A stretch of 64,000 nucleotides of DNA. Origin: Rhodococcus sp. W8901. Its GTDB lineage: Bacteria; Actinomycetota; Actinomycetes; Mycobacteriales; Mycobacteriaceae. How positions within the stretch are numbered: the stretch's first letter is position 1; every line of letters starts with the position of its first letter. Below, one piece after another: positions 1 through 8,120 of this stretch. A model generated the notes under the pieces. That model saw only the letters and a list, made by a program, of their open reading frames with translations, did no database searches and had not been told where the DNA came from. A program made the position numbers and the translations under genes. The stretch is taken from assembly GCF_013348805.1 (NCBI RefSeq), contig NZ_CP054690.1, positions 2,604,001 through 2,668,000 of the forward strand. Direction: 5' to 3'.

Positions 1-1164
1 TCGACGCTGTCGCTGCTGCGCAACATCTTCATCGACGCCACGCAGCGCCGACTCGCCATCGCCGTGTGGGCGGCGTGCTTCGCCGCCGGTGCTGCTCTCG
101 GTCCGATCGTGGGCGGGTTCCTGCTCGAGCACTACTGGTGGGGCTCGGTGTTCCTGCTCGCGATCGCGGTGCTTGTCCCGCTACTGATCCTGGCGCCGAT
201 CTTCGTGCCCGAATCCAAGGACCCGAACCCGGGCCGGATCGATCCGGTCAGCATCGCGCTGTCGCTGCTCGCGCTGGCGCCGATCGTGTACGCGATCAAG
301 AACATCGCCAAGGACGGCTCGCTCGCGTACACCCTGGTGCCCGCGATCGTCGGCGTCGCCGCCACGACGCTGTTCATCCGGCGTCAGCTGCGGCGGCCCG
401 ATCCGATGCTGGACGTGCGATTGTTCACGGTCCCCACCTTCTCGGGTGCGGTGGTGGTGAACCTGCTCAGTGTGTTCTCGCTCGTCGGCTTCCTGTTCTT
501 CGTCTCGCAGCACCTGCAGCTCGTGATCGGCCAGAGCCCGATGCAGGCCGGCATCAGCCTGCTTCCGGGCTTGGCGGTCATGGTGGTCTCGGGACTGGCA
601 GCGGTCCCGCTCGTCCGCCGAGTGAAGCCGGTGACCGTCGTGGTGGTCGCGCTGCTGGTGTCGGCCCTCGGTTACGCCGCCGTGTTCGCCTTCGCGTCAC
701 CGAGTTCGGTCGCGCCGATCCTCGTCGCGTTCGCGCTCCTCGGCGCCGGTATCGGCGCGGCGGAGACGATCTCCAACGACCTGATCGTCTCGAGCGTGCC
801 CGCGACGAAGGCCGGCGCCGCGTCCGCGGTATCGGAGACCGCCTACGAGCTCGGCGCGGTCCTCGGCACGGCCATCCTGGGCACCATCCTGAGCGCCTCC
901 TACCGTTCGAATCTCGTCGTTCCGGAGGGCGTCGACGCAGACGCTGCGGAGACCGCGCGCGAGACCCTCGGCGGCGCCCATCAGGTCGCGGCCGGCCTTC
1001 CGGCGGAACAGGGCGCCGCGCTGCTCGAGTCCGCCGGCCACGCGTTCGACACCGGCGTCGGCTTCACCTCGGGCATCGGCACGGTGCTGATGATCATGGC
1101 GGCGGGCCTGGCGCTGCTGACGCTGCGGCCCCGGCCCGGTCCCGTGGGCGTCGACCTGCCCTAG
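1..1164 (+). CDS. MFS drug exporter, DHA2/EmrB type, 5' end missing
   Basis: The reading frame is open from the first base, so the N-terminus lies outside the window; 387 codons are present. The visible part is almost entirely hydrophobic segments, about nine to ten of them. Near its start is antiporter motif C (GAALGPIVGGFL), typical of proton-coupled drug exporters of the 14-helix EmrB/QacA group. Such proteins extrude cationic or amphipathic drugs across the plasma membrane. The substrate cannot be predicted. The stop codon shares the four bases CTAG with the stop of the convergent EthD-like gene. No local regulator is visible because the upstream side is cut off. Confidence 0.9.
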   Translation, partial: STLSLLRNIFIDATQRRLAIAVWAACFAAGAALGPIVGGFLLEHYWWGSVFLLAIAVLVPLLILAPIFVPESKDPNPGRIDPVSIALSLLALAPIVYAIKNIAKDGSLAYTLVPAIVGVAATTLFIRRQLRRPDPMLDVRLFTVPTFSGAVVVNLLSVFSLVGFLFFVSQHLQLVIGQSPMQAGISLLPGLAVMVVSGLAAVPLVRRVKPVTVVVVALLVSALGYAAVFAFASPSSVAPILVAFALLGAGIGAAETISNDLIVSSVPATKAGAASAVSETAYELGAVLGTAILGTILSASYRSNLVVPEGVDADAAETARETLGGAHQVAAGLPAEQGAALLESAGHAFDTGVGFTSGIGTVLMIMAAGLALLTLRPRPGPVGVDLP

Positions 1165-1508
1165 CTCTCGCGCACGTCCACGACGTACATCCGGGTGCGC
1201 GAGCGGTCGAGGAAGTTCGCCTCGTCCGCCTCGATCGCCGCCGCGACGTCGGGTCGGGCGTGTGTGGCGAGCATGGCGTCGTAGGCGACCCGGTCGTCGA
1301 ATACGAACTCGCTGATCACGTCGAAGTCCGGGTCGGCGGCGCCGTCCGCACCGATCCCGGAGTCGCGGTCGAGGTAGTTGCGGCGGTACTCACGGATCTG
1401 CGGCAGCAGGCGTCGGATCAGTTTCGAGTGGTTGTCCTCGTAGTACGCGACGAAATCGGCGTGCGACAGTCCGGGTTTGCGGGCGAGCAGTGCGACGGCC
1501 TTGATCAT
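1161..1508 (-). CDS. EthD-domain small protein
   Basis: This 115-residue protein has the dimeric alpha-beta barrel signature of the EthD family: an N-terminal strand MIKAVALLARKPGLSH, a helix with the FVAYYEDNHSKL pattern, and a C-terminal strand ending RTRMYVVDV. EthD-like proteins occur beside ether- or aromatic-degrading oxygenases or as small dehydratases, but no such partner is present here, so the role is unknown. It lies 64 bp downstream of corA on the same strand and could be cotranscribed with it. An AGGG-containing Shine-Dalgarno lies upstream of the ATG. Its stop overlaps the convergent MFS gene by four bases. Confidence 0.75.
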   Translation of the reverse strand: MIKAVALLARKPGLSHADFVAYYEDNHSKLIRRLLPQIREYRRNYLDRDSGIGADGAADPDFDVISEFVFDDRVAYDAMLATHARPDVAAAIEADEANFLDRSRTRMYVVDVRES

Positions 1509-1572
1509 GACGGGACCCTATGTCGCTCAGCATCACCGGGGCGAGCTGTGATCTCGCTCACCGGAAGGCGGG

Positions 1573-2589
1573 TCAGAGCCAGTGTTGACGCTTGAACACG
1601 AAGAACAGCGTCACCGATGTCGCGACCATCAGCAGGACCGCCATCGGATACCCGAACTGCCAACTCAGCTCCGGGATGTCCTCGAAGTTCATGCCGTACA
1701 CGGTGCCCACCAGCGTCGGTGCGAAGAGGATTGCGGCCCAAGCTGAGATCTTCTTGACCTCCTCGTTCTGGGCGAGGCTGGTCATGGTCAGCCGTTGCAT
1801 CTCCTCGTTCTGTTTCTGGGCGACGAGTGTCGCGTGGACGGTGAGCGCGGTCTGCAGGTGCGAGCGCGACGAGTCGGCGCGCTCGATCACCCGGATCGTG
1901 TGGTCGAGGACGTCACGCAGGTGTCGCCGGAGTTCGACATCGACGTGGTACTTGTCGGAACCGCGTTCGAGAGCCTCGAGCATCGACACCAGTGGGTGCG
2001 TCGCGCGCTGGAAGTCGATCACCTCGCCGGACAGGTCGTAGATGCGCCGTGCGACGGCCGGATCGCCGGTGAACACCTGGTTCTCGATCTCGTCGATGTC
2101 GTTCTCGAGTCCCGCCGCGACCGGCAGGTACTCGTCGACGACCTGGTCGAGGATCGCGTACAGGATCGCCTCGGGGCCCAGGCACAGCAGTTCGGGCGTC
2201 GCCTCGAGCCGTCGGCGCACCTGGGCGAGATCGGGGGCCTCGGCGTGTCGGATGGTCACGACGAAGTCGGGTCCGACGAAGACGTGCACCTCGCCGAACT
2301 CGACCTTCTCGACGTCGTCGAGGTACCGGGCGGGGCGGAGCACGACGAACAAGGTCTTGTCGTAGCGCTCGAGTTTGGGGCGCTGGTGCGCCGCGATCGT
2401 GTCCTCCACGGCCAGATGGTGCAGGTCGAACTCGCGTGCCAGCGACTCCACTTCGGCGGCGTCGGGGCGATACAGTCCGATCCACGCCATCCCGTCCAAT
2501 CGGCGCATCGTGCGGTAGGTGTTGTCCAGTGACGTCGGGCTGTCCACCCGCGCGCCGTCGACGTAGACGGCGTTGTCCACGATGGTCAT
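1573..2589 (-). CDS. corA: CorA-family magnesium/cobalt channel
   Basis: The 338-residue protein has the CorA layout: a soluble acidic alpha/beta N-terminal domain, a long helical stalk (about residues 150-270), and two C-terminal membrane helices. The first helix ends in the diagnostic YGMNF motif (GMN is the selectivity signature), and the loop before the last helix holds FEDIPEL. The C-terminus is positively charged (FKRQHWL), as expected for a cytoplasmic tail. Family members are pentameric Mg2+ channels of the plasma membrane. The gene is divergent from the lipase gene, about 220 bp away. A magnesium-dependent leader was looked for but not recognised. Confidence 0.93.
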   Translation of the reverse strand: MTIVDNAVYVDGARVDSPTSLDNTYRTMRRLDGMAWIGLYRPDAAEVESLAREFDLHHLAVEDTIAAHQRPKLERYDKTLFVVLRPARYLDDVEKVEFGEVHVFVGPDFVVTIRHAEAPDLAQVRRRLEATPELLCLGPEAILYAILDQVVDEYLPVAAGLENDIDEIENQVFTGDPAVARRIYDLSGEVIDFQRATHPLVSMLEALERGSDKYHVDVELRRHLRDVLDHTIRVIERADSSRSHLQTALTVHATLVAQKQNEEMQRLTMTSLAQNEEVKKISAWAAILFAPTLVGTVYGMNFEDIPELSWQFGYPMAVLLMVATSVTLFFVFKRQHWL

Positions 2590-2812
2590 CCGGGCCCCGT
2601 TCGGTCGGCGATGGACCCCAATTCCACCATGTGGAAGTGGATTCGTGCGCCATTGCGCGACCGTGATCGTCCGGTGCCCGGGGCCGTTCGCGCGGAGATT
2701 CGTGGCGAGACCGTTATCCGTCGGTGCGCCTGCCCGCCGTGCGGAGTGGGCGTGATCTTGCTAGACACGCTGCAGTGGCACGACCGGTCGTTCGGGCGAA
2801 GTGAGGTGTGCG

Positions 2813-3805
2813 GTGAAACTTTTCGGGAGAGTGCTCGCCACCGGCGCGGCGGCGGTGACGGCCGCGGTCGTCACGGTCTCGGGGGCCCAGGCGGCCCCGG
2901 CGCCGGACGTCGACGGTTCGGCGCCCACCTTCGTGGTGCCGGTGGATCCGGGGCCGATCCAGACCCGGCACGCGGAGGCGCTGCGGTACGCGGAGGAACA
3001 TCCGGGCTCGGCTCCACTGGGCGCGAACGATTTTCGCTGCCGTCCGGGAAGCGATCACCCCAATCCGGTGGTCCTCGTCCACGGCAGCGACTCGGACTCG
3101 TACTCCGACTGGGCGGCCTTGTCGCCGATGCTCGTCGAACGAGGATTCTGCGTGTTCAGCCTCAACTACGGTTCGGACGGCAAACCGGGGAAGTACGCCC
3201 GTGCCGACATCGCCCGCAGCGCGCGTGAGGTGGGGGAGTTCGTGGAGCAGGTCCGCGAGGCCACCGGAGCGGTGGAGGTCGATCTGGTCGGCTACTCGCA
3301 GGGCGCCACTGTGGCACGGTACTTCGTCAATCGCCTCGACGGCGCCGCCGCGGTCAATCGTTGGGTAGGGGTGGCTTCACCCACCTACGGCGGCATCATG
3401 TTCGGACTCGTGCCGCTGTTGCGAATGCTGCCGTACCCCGACCGGATCGCCGAGTTTCTCACCTCCGAGGCGATCAGCCAACAGATGCAGGGATCGTCGT
3501 TCCTGGCCGCGCTCAACGCCGGCGGCGACACCGTGCCGGGCGTGGAGTACACGACCATCGGGTCGCGCTACGACGAGATGATCCAGCCCCACACGAATAT
3601 CGCCCTTCGCGACCCGGGGGCGGTGAATCTGTCGGTCCAGGACCTGTGTCCGGAGAACCGGGGCGGGCACTTCAATATGGTCTACGACCCATTCGCGCTC
3701 GGTCTCGTTCTGCAGAGCCTCGACCCGACGCTTCCTGCGGCCGCGTGTGCGCCGGTGCCCCTCGGTGCCGGAATTGTCGATATGATCGTCGAAAGCAATT
3801 CGTGA
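2813..3805 (+). CDS. secreted lipase/esterase, alpha/beta hydrolase
   Basis: The protein starts with a signal peptide (MKLFGRVLATG, then an Ala/Val-rich core, probable cleavage after AQA). The mature enzyme has an oxyanion-region strand PVVLVHGSDSDS and the nucleophile elbow GYSQG, giving the catalytic serine; a late histidine follows in NRGGHFNMVYDP. This is the pattern of the actinobacterial secreted triacylglycerol lipase/esterase family (lipase class 2-like). The frame also opens at GTG 2801, but AGTGAGG just before GTG 2813 is a better ribosome site and leaves a cleaner signal peptide, so 2813 is preferred. It is probably exported to the cell wall or medium. Substrate range is not predictable. 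Confidence 0.87.
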   Translation: MKLFGRVLATGAAAVTAAVVTVSGAQAAPAPDVDGSAPTFVVPVDPGPIQTRHAEALRYAEEHPGSAPLGANDFRCRPGSDHPNPVVLVHGSDSDSYSDWAALSPMLVERGFCVFSLNYGSDGKPGKYARADIARSAREVGEFVEQVREATGAVEVDLVGYSQGATVARYFVNRLDGAAAVNRWVGVASPTYGGIMFGLVPLLRMLPYPDRIAEFLTSEAISQQMQGSSFLAALNAGGDTVPGVEYTTIGSRYDEMIQPHTNIALRDPGAVNLSVQDLCPENRGGHFNMVYDPFALGLVLQSLDPTLPAAACAPVPLGAGIVDMIVESNS

Positions 3806-4294
3806 TCGAACGCGGGTGTCGATCTGTTTTGCCAGTCGATCATTAGTTGCCAGAATTTCCGAAGCCTGCGGCGACGAAAGTTGCCGAGCCGTCAATTATG
3901 TCTTCCGGATCAAGGTTGGATAAACAAGATCAAATTTGGTCAGCCAAGCCTTCGTCGCTCCAGGTGAATGTGAACAACTGTTACAGTATTCGCGGACTTC
4001 TCGGTGTGAGTGTCCGGTCCTTGATGCTTCAAATATGCGCTCCGAATCGGTTCCGGGATCCATGCTGAACCCGATAGGCTTTACCCTGCAGGGCTTCCTC
4101 GTTCTCGGTGGACGGCGCGTCATCGGGACGGGGGAGAGGCTGTTGAGGCGGGGGCAGGAAACAGCTCGTTCGGATCTGTATCTCGAGGCTATTACGAATC
4201 GGCTGGAATGTGTGTGAGCGCCACTCCTGCGTGTGGGGGGCTGTCGGATCTTCCAATGTCGGGGTGTCTTATTCTCGAACAGGGGGGCTGTCGA
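3806..4294. other. intergenic stretch of about 490 bp, poor in G+C
   Basis: No convincing gene is seen. The first half is clearly richer in A+T than the rest of the window, with runs such as GATAAACAAGATCAAATTT near 3917-3935. Short frames exist on both strands, for example 3936-4217 plus, but they lack family resemblance and biased codon use. The stretch probably carries the promoter of the GAF-ANTAR gene, and its composition could also reflect acquired DNA. Confidence 0.5.
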
Positions 4295-4987
4295 TTGTTT
4301 GATCAAGGTTGTTTTGTGGCCGTCGTGGAGAGATTCACGAAGCTGCAGGCGGCGTCATCCGAAACCGACCGTGTGCTGGCGGGTCTGGTCGATCTGGTTT
4401 CGGATCTGCTCGCCCTCGCCGGCGGCGGAGTCGTGGCCGATCTCGACGGGCTGCCGACTTCGGCGACCAGCAGGGGCGTTCCCCTCGACCGTCTGACTCA
4501 GTTGGTGTCGGACGGTCCGGGTGTAGATGCCATCGCCCGCGGGAGAGTTCTGCACATCGCGGCAGTCGATGATCACCGGGAGTCTTGGCCGCTGTTCGTC
4601 GCGGAGGCTCGACGATCGGGTGTGGCGGCGTTGGCGCTGTTCCCGCTCGTACACGACGGGCGCGCACTCGGTGTGCTCGTCCTGATTTCGGATCGGCCGC
4701 GGTGTTGGCTCGAGGACGAGATCTCCATGGTCGGCGTGCTGGCCGACATGGCGTCCGTCTACCTGGCCCAGAGGTCGGCGGTACGTCACTTCGAGCAGCT
4801 GTCCGGACAACTCGAACGGGCGCTGACGAGCCGCGTCGTCGTGGAGCAGGCCAAGGGGATCATCTCGAACGCCAACGGTATCGGCGTCGATGCCGCCTAC
4901 CAGCTCATCCGGAGTCACGCCCGCTCGCACAATGCCACCGTGCGCACCGTCGCGGAAGCGATCGTGACTCTCGAGCTGCGCGTGTAA
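4295..4987 (+). CDS. GAF-ANTAR domain transcription antitermination regulator
   Basis: The first two thirds form a GAF-type sensor domain (about residues 10-160), followed by a C-terminal ANTAR domain of three helices. Its core reads RVVVEQAKGIISNANGIG, then DAAYQLIRSHARSHN. ANTAR domains bind paired-hexaloop RNA structures and stop termination; the GAF part senses an unknown small ligand. The start is uncertain: TTG 4295 has AGGGGGG seven bases upstream, GTG 4316 has AAGG at the same spacing, and ATG 4208 would add 29 unlikely residues. No partner kinase or obvious target operon adjoins it. A strong hairpin follows the gene. Confidence 0.85.
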   Translation: MFDQGCFVAVVERFTKLQAASSETDRVLAGLVDLVSDLLALAGGGVVADLDGLPTSATSRGVPLDRLTQLVSDGPGVDAIARGRVLHIAAVDDHRESWPLFVAEARRSGVAALALFPLVHDGRALGVLVLISDRPRCWLEDEISMVGVLADMASVYLAQRSAVRHFEQLSGQLERALTSRVVVEQAKGIISNANGIGVDAAYQLIRSHARSHNATVRTVAEAIVTLELRV

Positions 4988-5036
4988 CAGCTTCGATCCG
5001 CGGTCGCAGCTCCTCGGTGCCAATGGTTGCAGCCAA

Positions 5037-5074
5037 CGCTGCTCGCCCGCACTGTCCGATGCGGGCGAGCAGCG
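5037..5074. terminator. bidirectional terminator-like hairpin
   Basis: Perfect 15-bp arms CGCTGCTCGCCCGCA and TGCGGGCGAGCAGCG enclose an 8-base loop. It lies between the ends of the convergent GAF-ANTAR and porin genes. There is no T-tract, as is common for actinobacterial terminators. It would also mark the 3' end of the polysaccharide operon on the minus strand. Confidence 0.75.
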
Positions 5075-5118
5075 CCAGCTGGAGCCGGCCGGAGCTGATC
5101 AGTGCTGGTCAGTGTTGG

Positions 5119-5760
5119 TCACAGGATGCGCGAGGTCCCGTACGTCGCGACCGAGTGGCTTCCCCGATCAGTGGTCACGGTGTAGACGGCGTACGGCCGA
5201 ATCGTGACGTCACCGAGGCATCCGTCGATCTTCACGCGTGCCGCATCGAGCGACACGCCGGACTCCGGCCCGTACGACACCTGCTTGCCGAGTGGAACGT
5301 CCTGAGAGGTACCGAGCTTGGGGTTGATCAGGATCGATGGTCCGACACCGAAGTTCATGCCCAATCCGGGCGTGGGAAGGAACGTGATCGCCGGGCCGGC
5401 CAGCATCTCGATCGCGAGCTGCACGCCACCGGACACATCGACCGCGCAGCCGACCTGGTAGCCGACGTCGAGGTTGCCGCTTGTGATGTCCTGGGAACCG
5501 GCACCCGTTGCGGTGGCGACGGCCGAGATCGAGACGAGGCCCTCCCTCGAGGTCGGCATCTGTGTGAGACCCGGAACCGGTTCGACGACATCGTTCGCCA
5601 GCGTCACGGTCAACGTGCCGGCCGGGGTGGGCGCCGTTCGTTCGCTTGCCTCCGCGGCACCCGACGTGACGAGGGCCAACGCGGCCGCCAGGGGGAGGAG
5701 TGCGGCTGCCGACCAGGCGGCGGACCGACGAGGACGAGCGTGGATTGACACCGAGTTCAT
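5119..5760 (-). CDS. MspA-family mycomembrane porin-like protein
   Basis: A 213-residue exported protein with a signal peptide of about 40 residues (Arg-rich start, Ala/Leu core, AEA cleavage region). The mature part carries MspA-family landmarks. NLDVGYQVG corresponds to the LELGYQIG strand of Mycobacterium smegmatis MspA. A PSILINPKLG segment follows, and the end VTIRPYAVYTVTT...VATYG matches the last MspA strands. MspA proteins form octameric goblet pores in the mycolate outer membrane. It is the last gene of the polysaccharide operon, 67 bp after the GT2 gene, with AGGA at a plausible distance from its ATG. It could be the outer exit channel for the polymer; that role is inference from position only. 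Confidence 0.8.
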   Translation of the reverse strand: MNSVSIHARPRRSAAWSAAALLPLAAALALVTSGAAEASERTAPTPAGTLTVTLANDVVEPVPGLTQMPTSREGLVSISAVATATGAGSQDITSGNLDVGYQVGCAVDVSGGVQLAIEMLAGPAITFLPTPGLGMNFGVGPSILINPKLGTSQDVPLGKQVSYGPESGVSLDAARVKIDGCLGDVTIRPYAVYTVTTDRGSHSVATYGTSRIL

Positions 5761-5827
5761 TGCGACATTCCTAACCTGTAGTGCGGATATGGGCGGTCGT
5801 GCGCTGTGCTCGCAGTGCCGGAGGTCG

Positions 5828-7198
5828 TCAGGCGATCTCGCCTCGGAACTGCTGCTCGTGTTGGTGGTCTCCGACCACGTGCAGTCGCGGTGGTGTGGTC
5901 TGTGTCGTCGTGGTCGCCGCTACGTCGTCGGCGGGTGGCTCAGATCGTGAACGCCTTGCGGGACTACGCCACACCCCGGAGTCTCGACTGCCCCACGCAA
6001 GCGGCAGTGTCCTCAAGCAGACCGCGGCATCGACGACACGCATGAGAGGGAAGGCGAGGGCGTACAGCAGGTAGTGGGGACGGCGGCTGATTACGGCGGC
6101 AAACACAGTCAGCACGAAGTCGGGAACCAGTACGCCGAGGAGTAGCGTCTGGGGTTGCAGCACCTGCGCCAGTTGCCAGGTTCCGATCCCGAGGTTCCCG
6201 ACGACTTGTGCGGTGACCGAGAGAGCCAGTAGTGGTACGAGGAGCACGAACAGGATGCTGCTGGTGACCAATTCGGCGACGTATGCCGCCAGTGCCACCC
6301 AGAATCGGCCGGCGTGGAGCCGATGGCGACGCAGCGCCTGCCAGAACCCGAGGGTCCAGCGCCGGATCTGCTTGACGTAGTCGCGGAAACTGTCGGGATC
6401 CTGCGTGTAGGCAATTGCGGCGCGGGGATGGAAGGCGATGCGGCCCAGACGCTTTGCGTGGACCTCGAAGGTCATGTTGAAGTCCTCGATGACTAGTCCG
6501 GGAGCGCTCACATCGATGTGTTCCAGTGCCGACGTGCGGTACATGCTGGCGAAGCCGGGCACGATTGTCACGGCATCGGCCCAGCGTGCGGCCTGACCGT
6601 ACTTGAGCAGGTACTGCACCGCGATGTACACCCGCTCGCGGTATGCCACCAGGAATCGACCCAGCCAGTTCGGCGGGTGCGGCGTGGCGATCGTGGTGGC
6701 CCGGCCCGCGACGGCGACCACTCCAGGCTCTGCGAGCTGGGCGAGTCCGGTGGTGAGGTAGTCCGGCGCCAGGTGGGTGTCCGCGTCGAGGAGCATCACC
6801 ACCTCGAATCGTTCGCACAGGCCGAAGTGTTCGATTCCAGCGGCGAGCGCTCCGGCCTTGCCCCGGTTCGGGTTCAGCTCGAGGACCTGGGCTCCCGCCG
6901 CACGGCCGATGTCGGCAGTGCGATCGGACGATCCGTCGGAGATGACGAAGACGTTGGCTACGGGGACCAGCGAGCCTGCGGAGTCGATCGTCTCGGCTAT
7001 CACCAGCTCTTCGTTGTGGGCCGCGACCAGAACCGCGACGTCGTCGGGAGTCAGCGGCGGCGGCCCGGGCCGGTCGACGGCCCGTCTTCCGCGCCGGCGG
7101 GTCCACCGGAACGTCAGCGCCCGTCCCACCCCGACAGACGTCCAGAAGAGAGTGTTGATCCCGAACGCGAGCAGCATGATCAAGACGAGTGTCGACAT
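5828..7198 (-). CDS. processive family-2 glycosyltransferase (polysaccharide synthase)
   Basis: A 456-residue membrane GT2 enzyme resembling poly-N-acetylglucosamine and hyaluronan synthases. One N-terminal membrane helix (residues 4-22) precedes the catalytic domain. Nucleotide-binding motifs are SDGSSD (87-92) and DAD (138-140); the acceptor/catalytic pair is ED (238-239) and the processivity motif is QIRRW (277-281). Three or more helices follow (about 301-395), then a hydrophilic tail of about 60 residues with no PilZ-like domain. Such enzymes polymerise UDP-sugars on the cytoplasmic face and push the chain through their own membrane channel. AAGGGG lies five bases before the ATG. GlmS upstream suggests UDP-GlcNAc as donor, but the sugar is not proven by sequence. 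Confidence 0.9.
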   Translation of the reverse strand: MSTLVLIMLLAFGINTLFWTSVGVGRALTFRWTRRRGRRAVDRPGPPPLTPDDVAVLVAAHNEELVIAETIDSAGSLVPVANVFVISDGSSDRTADIGRAAGAQVLELNPNRGKAGALAAGIEHFGLCERFEVVMLLDADTHLAPDYLTTGLAQLAEPGVVAVAGRATTIATPHPPNWLGRFLVAYRERVYIAVQYLLKYGQAARWADAVTIVPGFASMYRTSALEHIDVSAPGLVIEDFNMTFEVHAKRLGRIAFHPRAAIAYTQDPDSFRDYVKQIRRWTLGFWQALRRHRLHAGRFWVALAAYVAELVTSSILFVLLVPLLALSVTAQVVGNLGIGTWQLAQVLQPQTLLLGVLVPDFVLTVFAAVISRRPHYLLYALAFPLMRVVDAAVCLRTLPLAWGSRDSGVWRSPARRSRSEPPADDVAATTTTQTTPPRLHVVGDHQHEQQFRGEIA

Positions 7199-7247
7199 CG
7201 AAACCCCTTGCGCTGAAGGACGAGCGGATCGTGGAGGATGGAACCGG

Positions 7248-8003
7248 TCACTGCTGGACCCCGCTGGTGGTGATGATCGTGCGCCAGGGGCCCGGAGGGA
7301 CGTCGTCCTCGTCGACGAACTGCCAGTCGACGCGGTCGTCCTGACCGTCGAGTTCGCGGAATCCCAGGCAGCCGTTCAGCGCCGGGGAGACGTCGAGTCC
7401 CGCACCGTCGAACTCGTTGTCGGCGGGTCTGCGATCGTCCGAGCCGAACACATAGTCGGCATCGTGGTAGTTCGCCGGACCGGCATCCTGAATCTGGCCG
7501 TAACACGTCTTGTCGCCACTGCTCAGGCGGACCCAGCGGTTCTTCATCAGGCTGAACGACGGATCCGAGACGTGCTCGCTGTAGGGCGAGGTGTCGGCCC
7601 AGGGAATCACCTCACCGCGCTGCGCGAAGGCGGTCTCGTCGTTGACGTCGTCGAATGGCAGATCGAGATAGAAGGGGTTCTCCCGCGGCGTCATGTTGCT
7701 GGGGAAGTACCCGTTGTCGGCGGTGCGGGGCTCCGTCCGGCAGTCCCCGTCCGCCGAGACGCCGTCGCACCCGCCGTAGCTCTCGAGCCAGTTCGCGTCG
7801 TACGCCGACATCACCTGGCTGCCGTCCTCGGCCGTGGGGTCGAAGATCTCGCCGACCCAGAACGTCGTCGCGACGATGTCGGTGTGCCACGGGTATTCGG
7901 CGGCATCGTCGGCATGGGCCGCGTCAGCCGCGCAACCCGTCACGGCGGCCGCACCTGCGACCGCTACCACTCCCAGCAACCTGGTGACGGTGTGGGGGGC
8001 CAT
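7248..8003 (-). CDS. conserved secreted lipoprotein of unknown function
   Basis: Not a family I can name with confidence. The 251-residue protein has a lipoprotein signal with lipobox VTGC (Cys at about residue 24). The mature part contains YPWHTDIVATTFWVGEIF, a Cys pair in YGGCDG and DGDCR, then CYGQIQDAGP, a YVFGSDD segment and GLDVSPALNGCLGF. The last segments recall double-psi beta-barrel (expansin/RlpA-like) proteins, where an aspartate near DVSPA is functional; this is only a guess. It sits between the deacetylase and the synthase, so it probably acts outside the plasma membrane on the polymer or the wall. The gap to the GT2 start is 49 bp. Confidence 0.7.
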   Translation of the reverse strand: MAPHTVTRLLGVVAVAGAAAVTGCAADAAHADDAAEYPWHTDIVATTFWVGEIFDPTAEDGSQVMSAYDANWLESYGGCDGVSADGDCRTEPRTADNGYFPSNMTPRENPFYLDLPFDDVNDETAFAQRGEVIPWADTSPYSEHVSDPSFSLMKNRWVRLSSGDKTCYGQIQDAGPANYHDADYVFGSDDRRPADNEFDGAGLDVSPALNGCLGFRELDGQDDRVDWQFVDEDDVPPGPWRTIITTSGVQQ

Positions 8004-8061
8004 GTGGTTCTCCTTCTGCTCGGATTTCCCTCGTCGTGCTGACAGCCGGTCCCCGCCAGGG

Positions 8062-8099
8062 GCCGACCGGTCCGAGATTCGACCCTCGGGCCGGTCGGC
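8062..8099. promoter_or_regulatory. intra-operon hairpin
   Basis: Arms GCCGACCGG and CCGGTCGGC, continued after one mismatch by CCGAG/CTCGG, enclose an 8-base loop. It lies in the 117-bp gap between the deacetylase stop and the lipoprotein start. There is no T-tract. It could be a partial terminator or mRNA-processing site that sets the level of the lipoprotein, synthase and porin genes. Confidence 0.45.
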
Positions 8100-8120
8100 G
8101 GTGGTTGGTGGACGCCGGGA

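Noticed and set aside
3936-4217. 93-codon frame in the stretch poor in G+C before the GAF-ANTAR gene
   Set aside because: No ribosome site, no family likeness and unbiased third positions; not supported as a gene.
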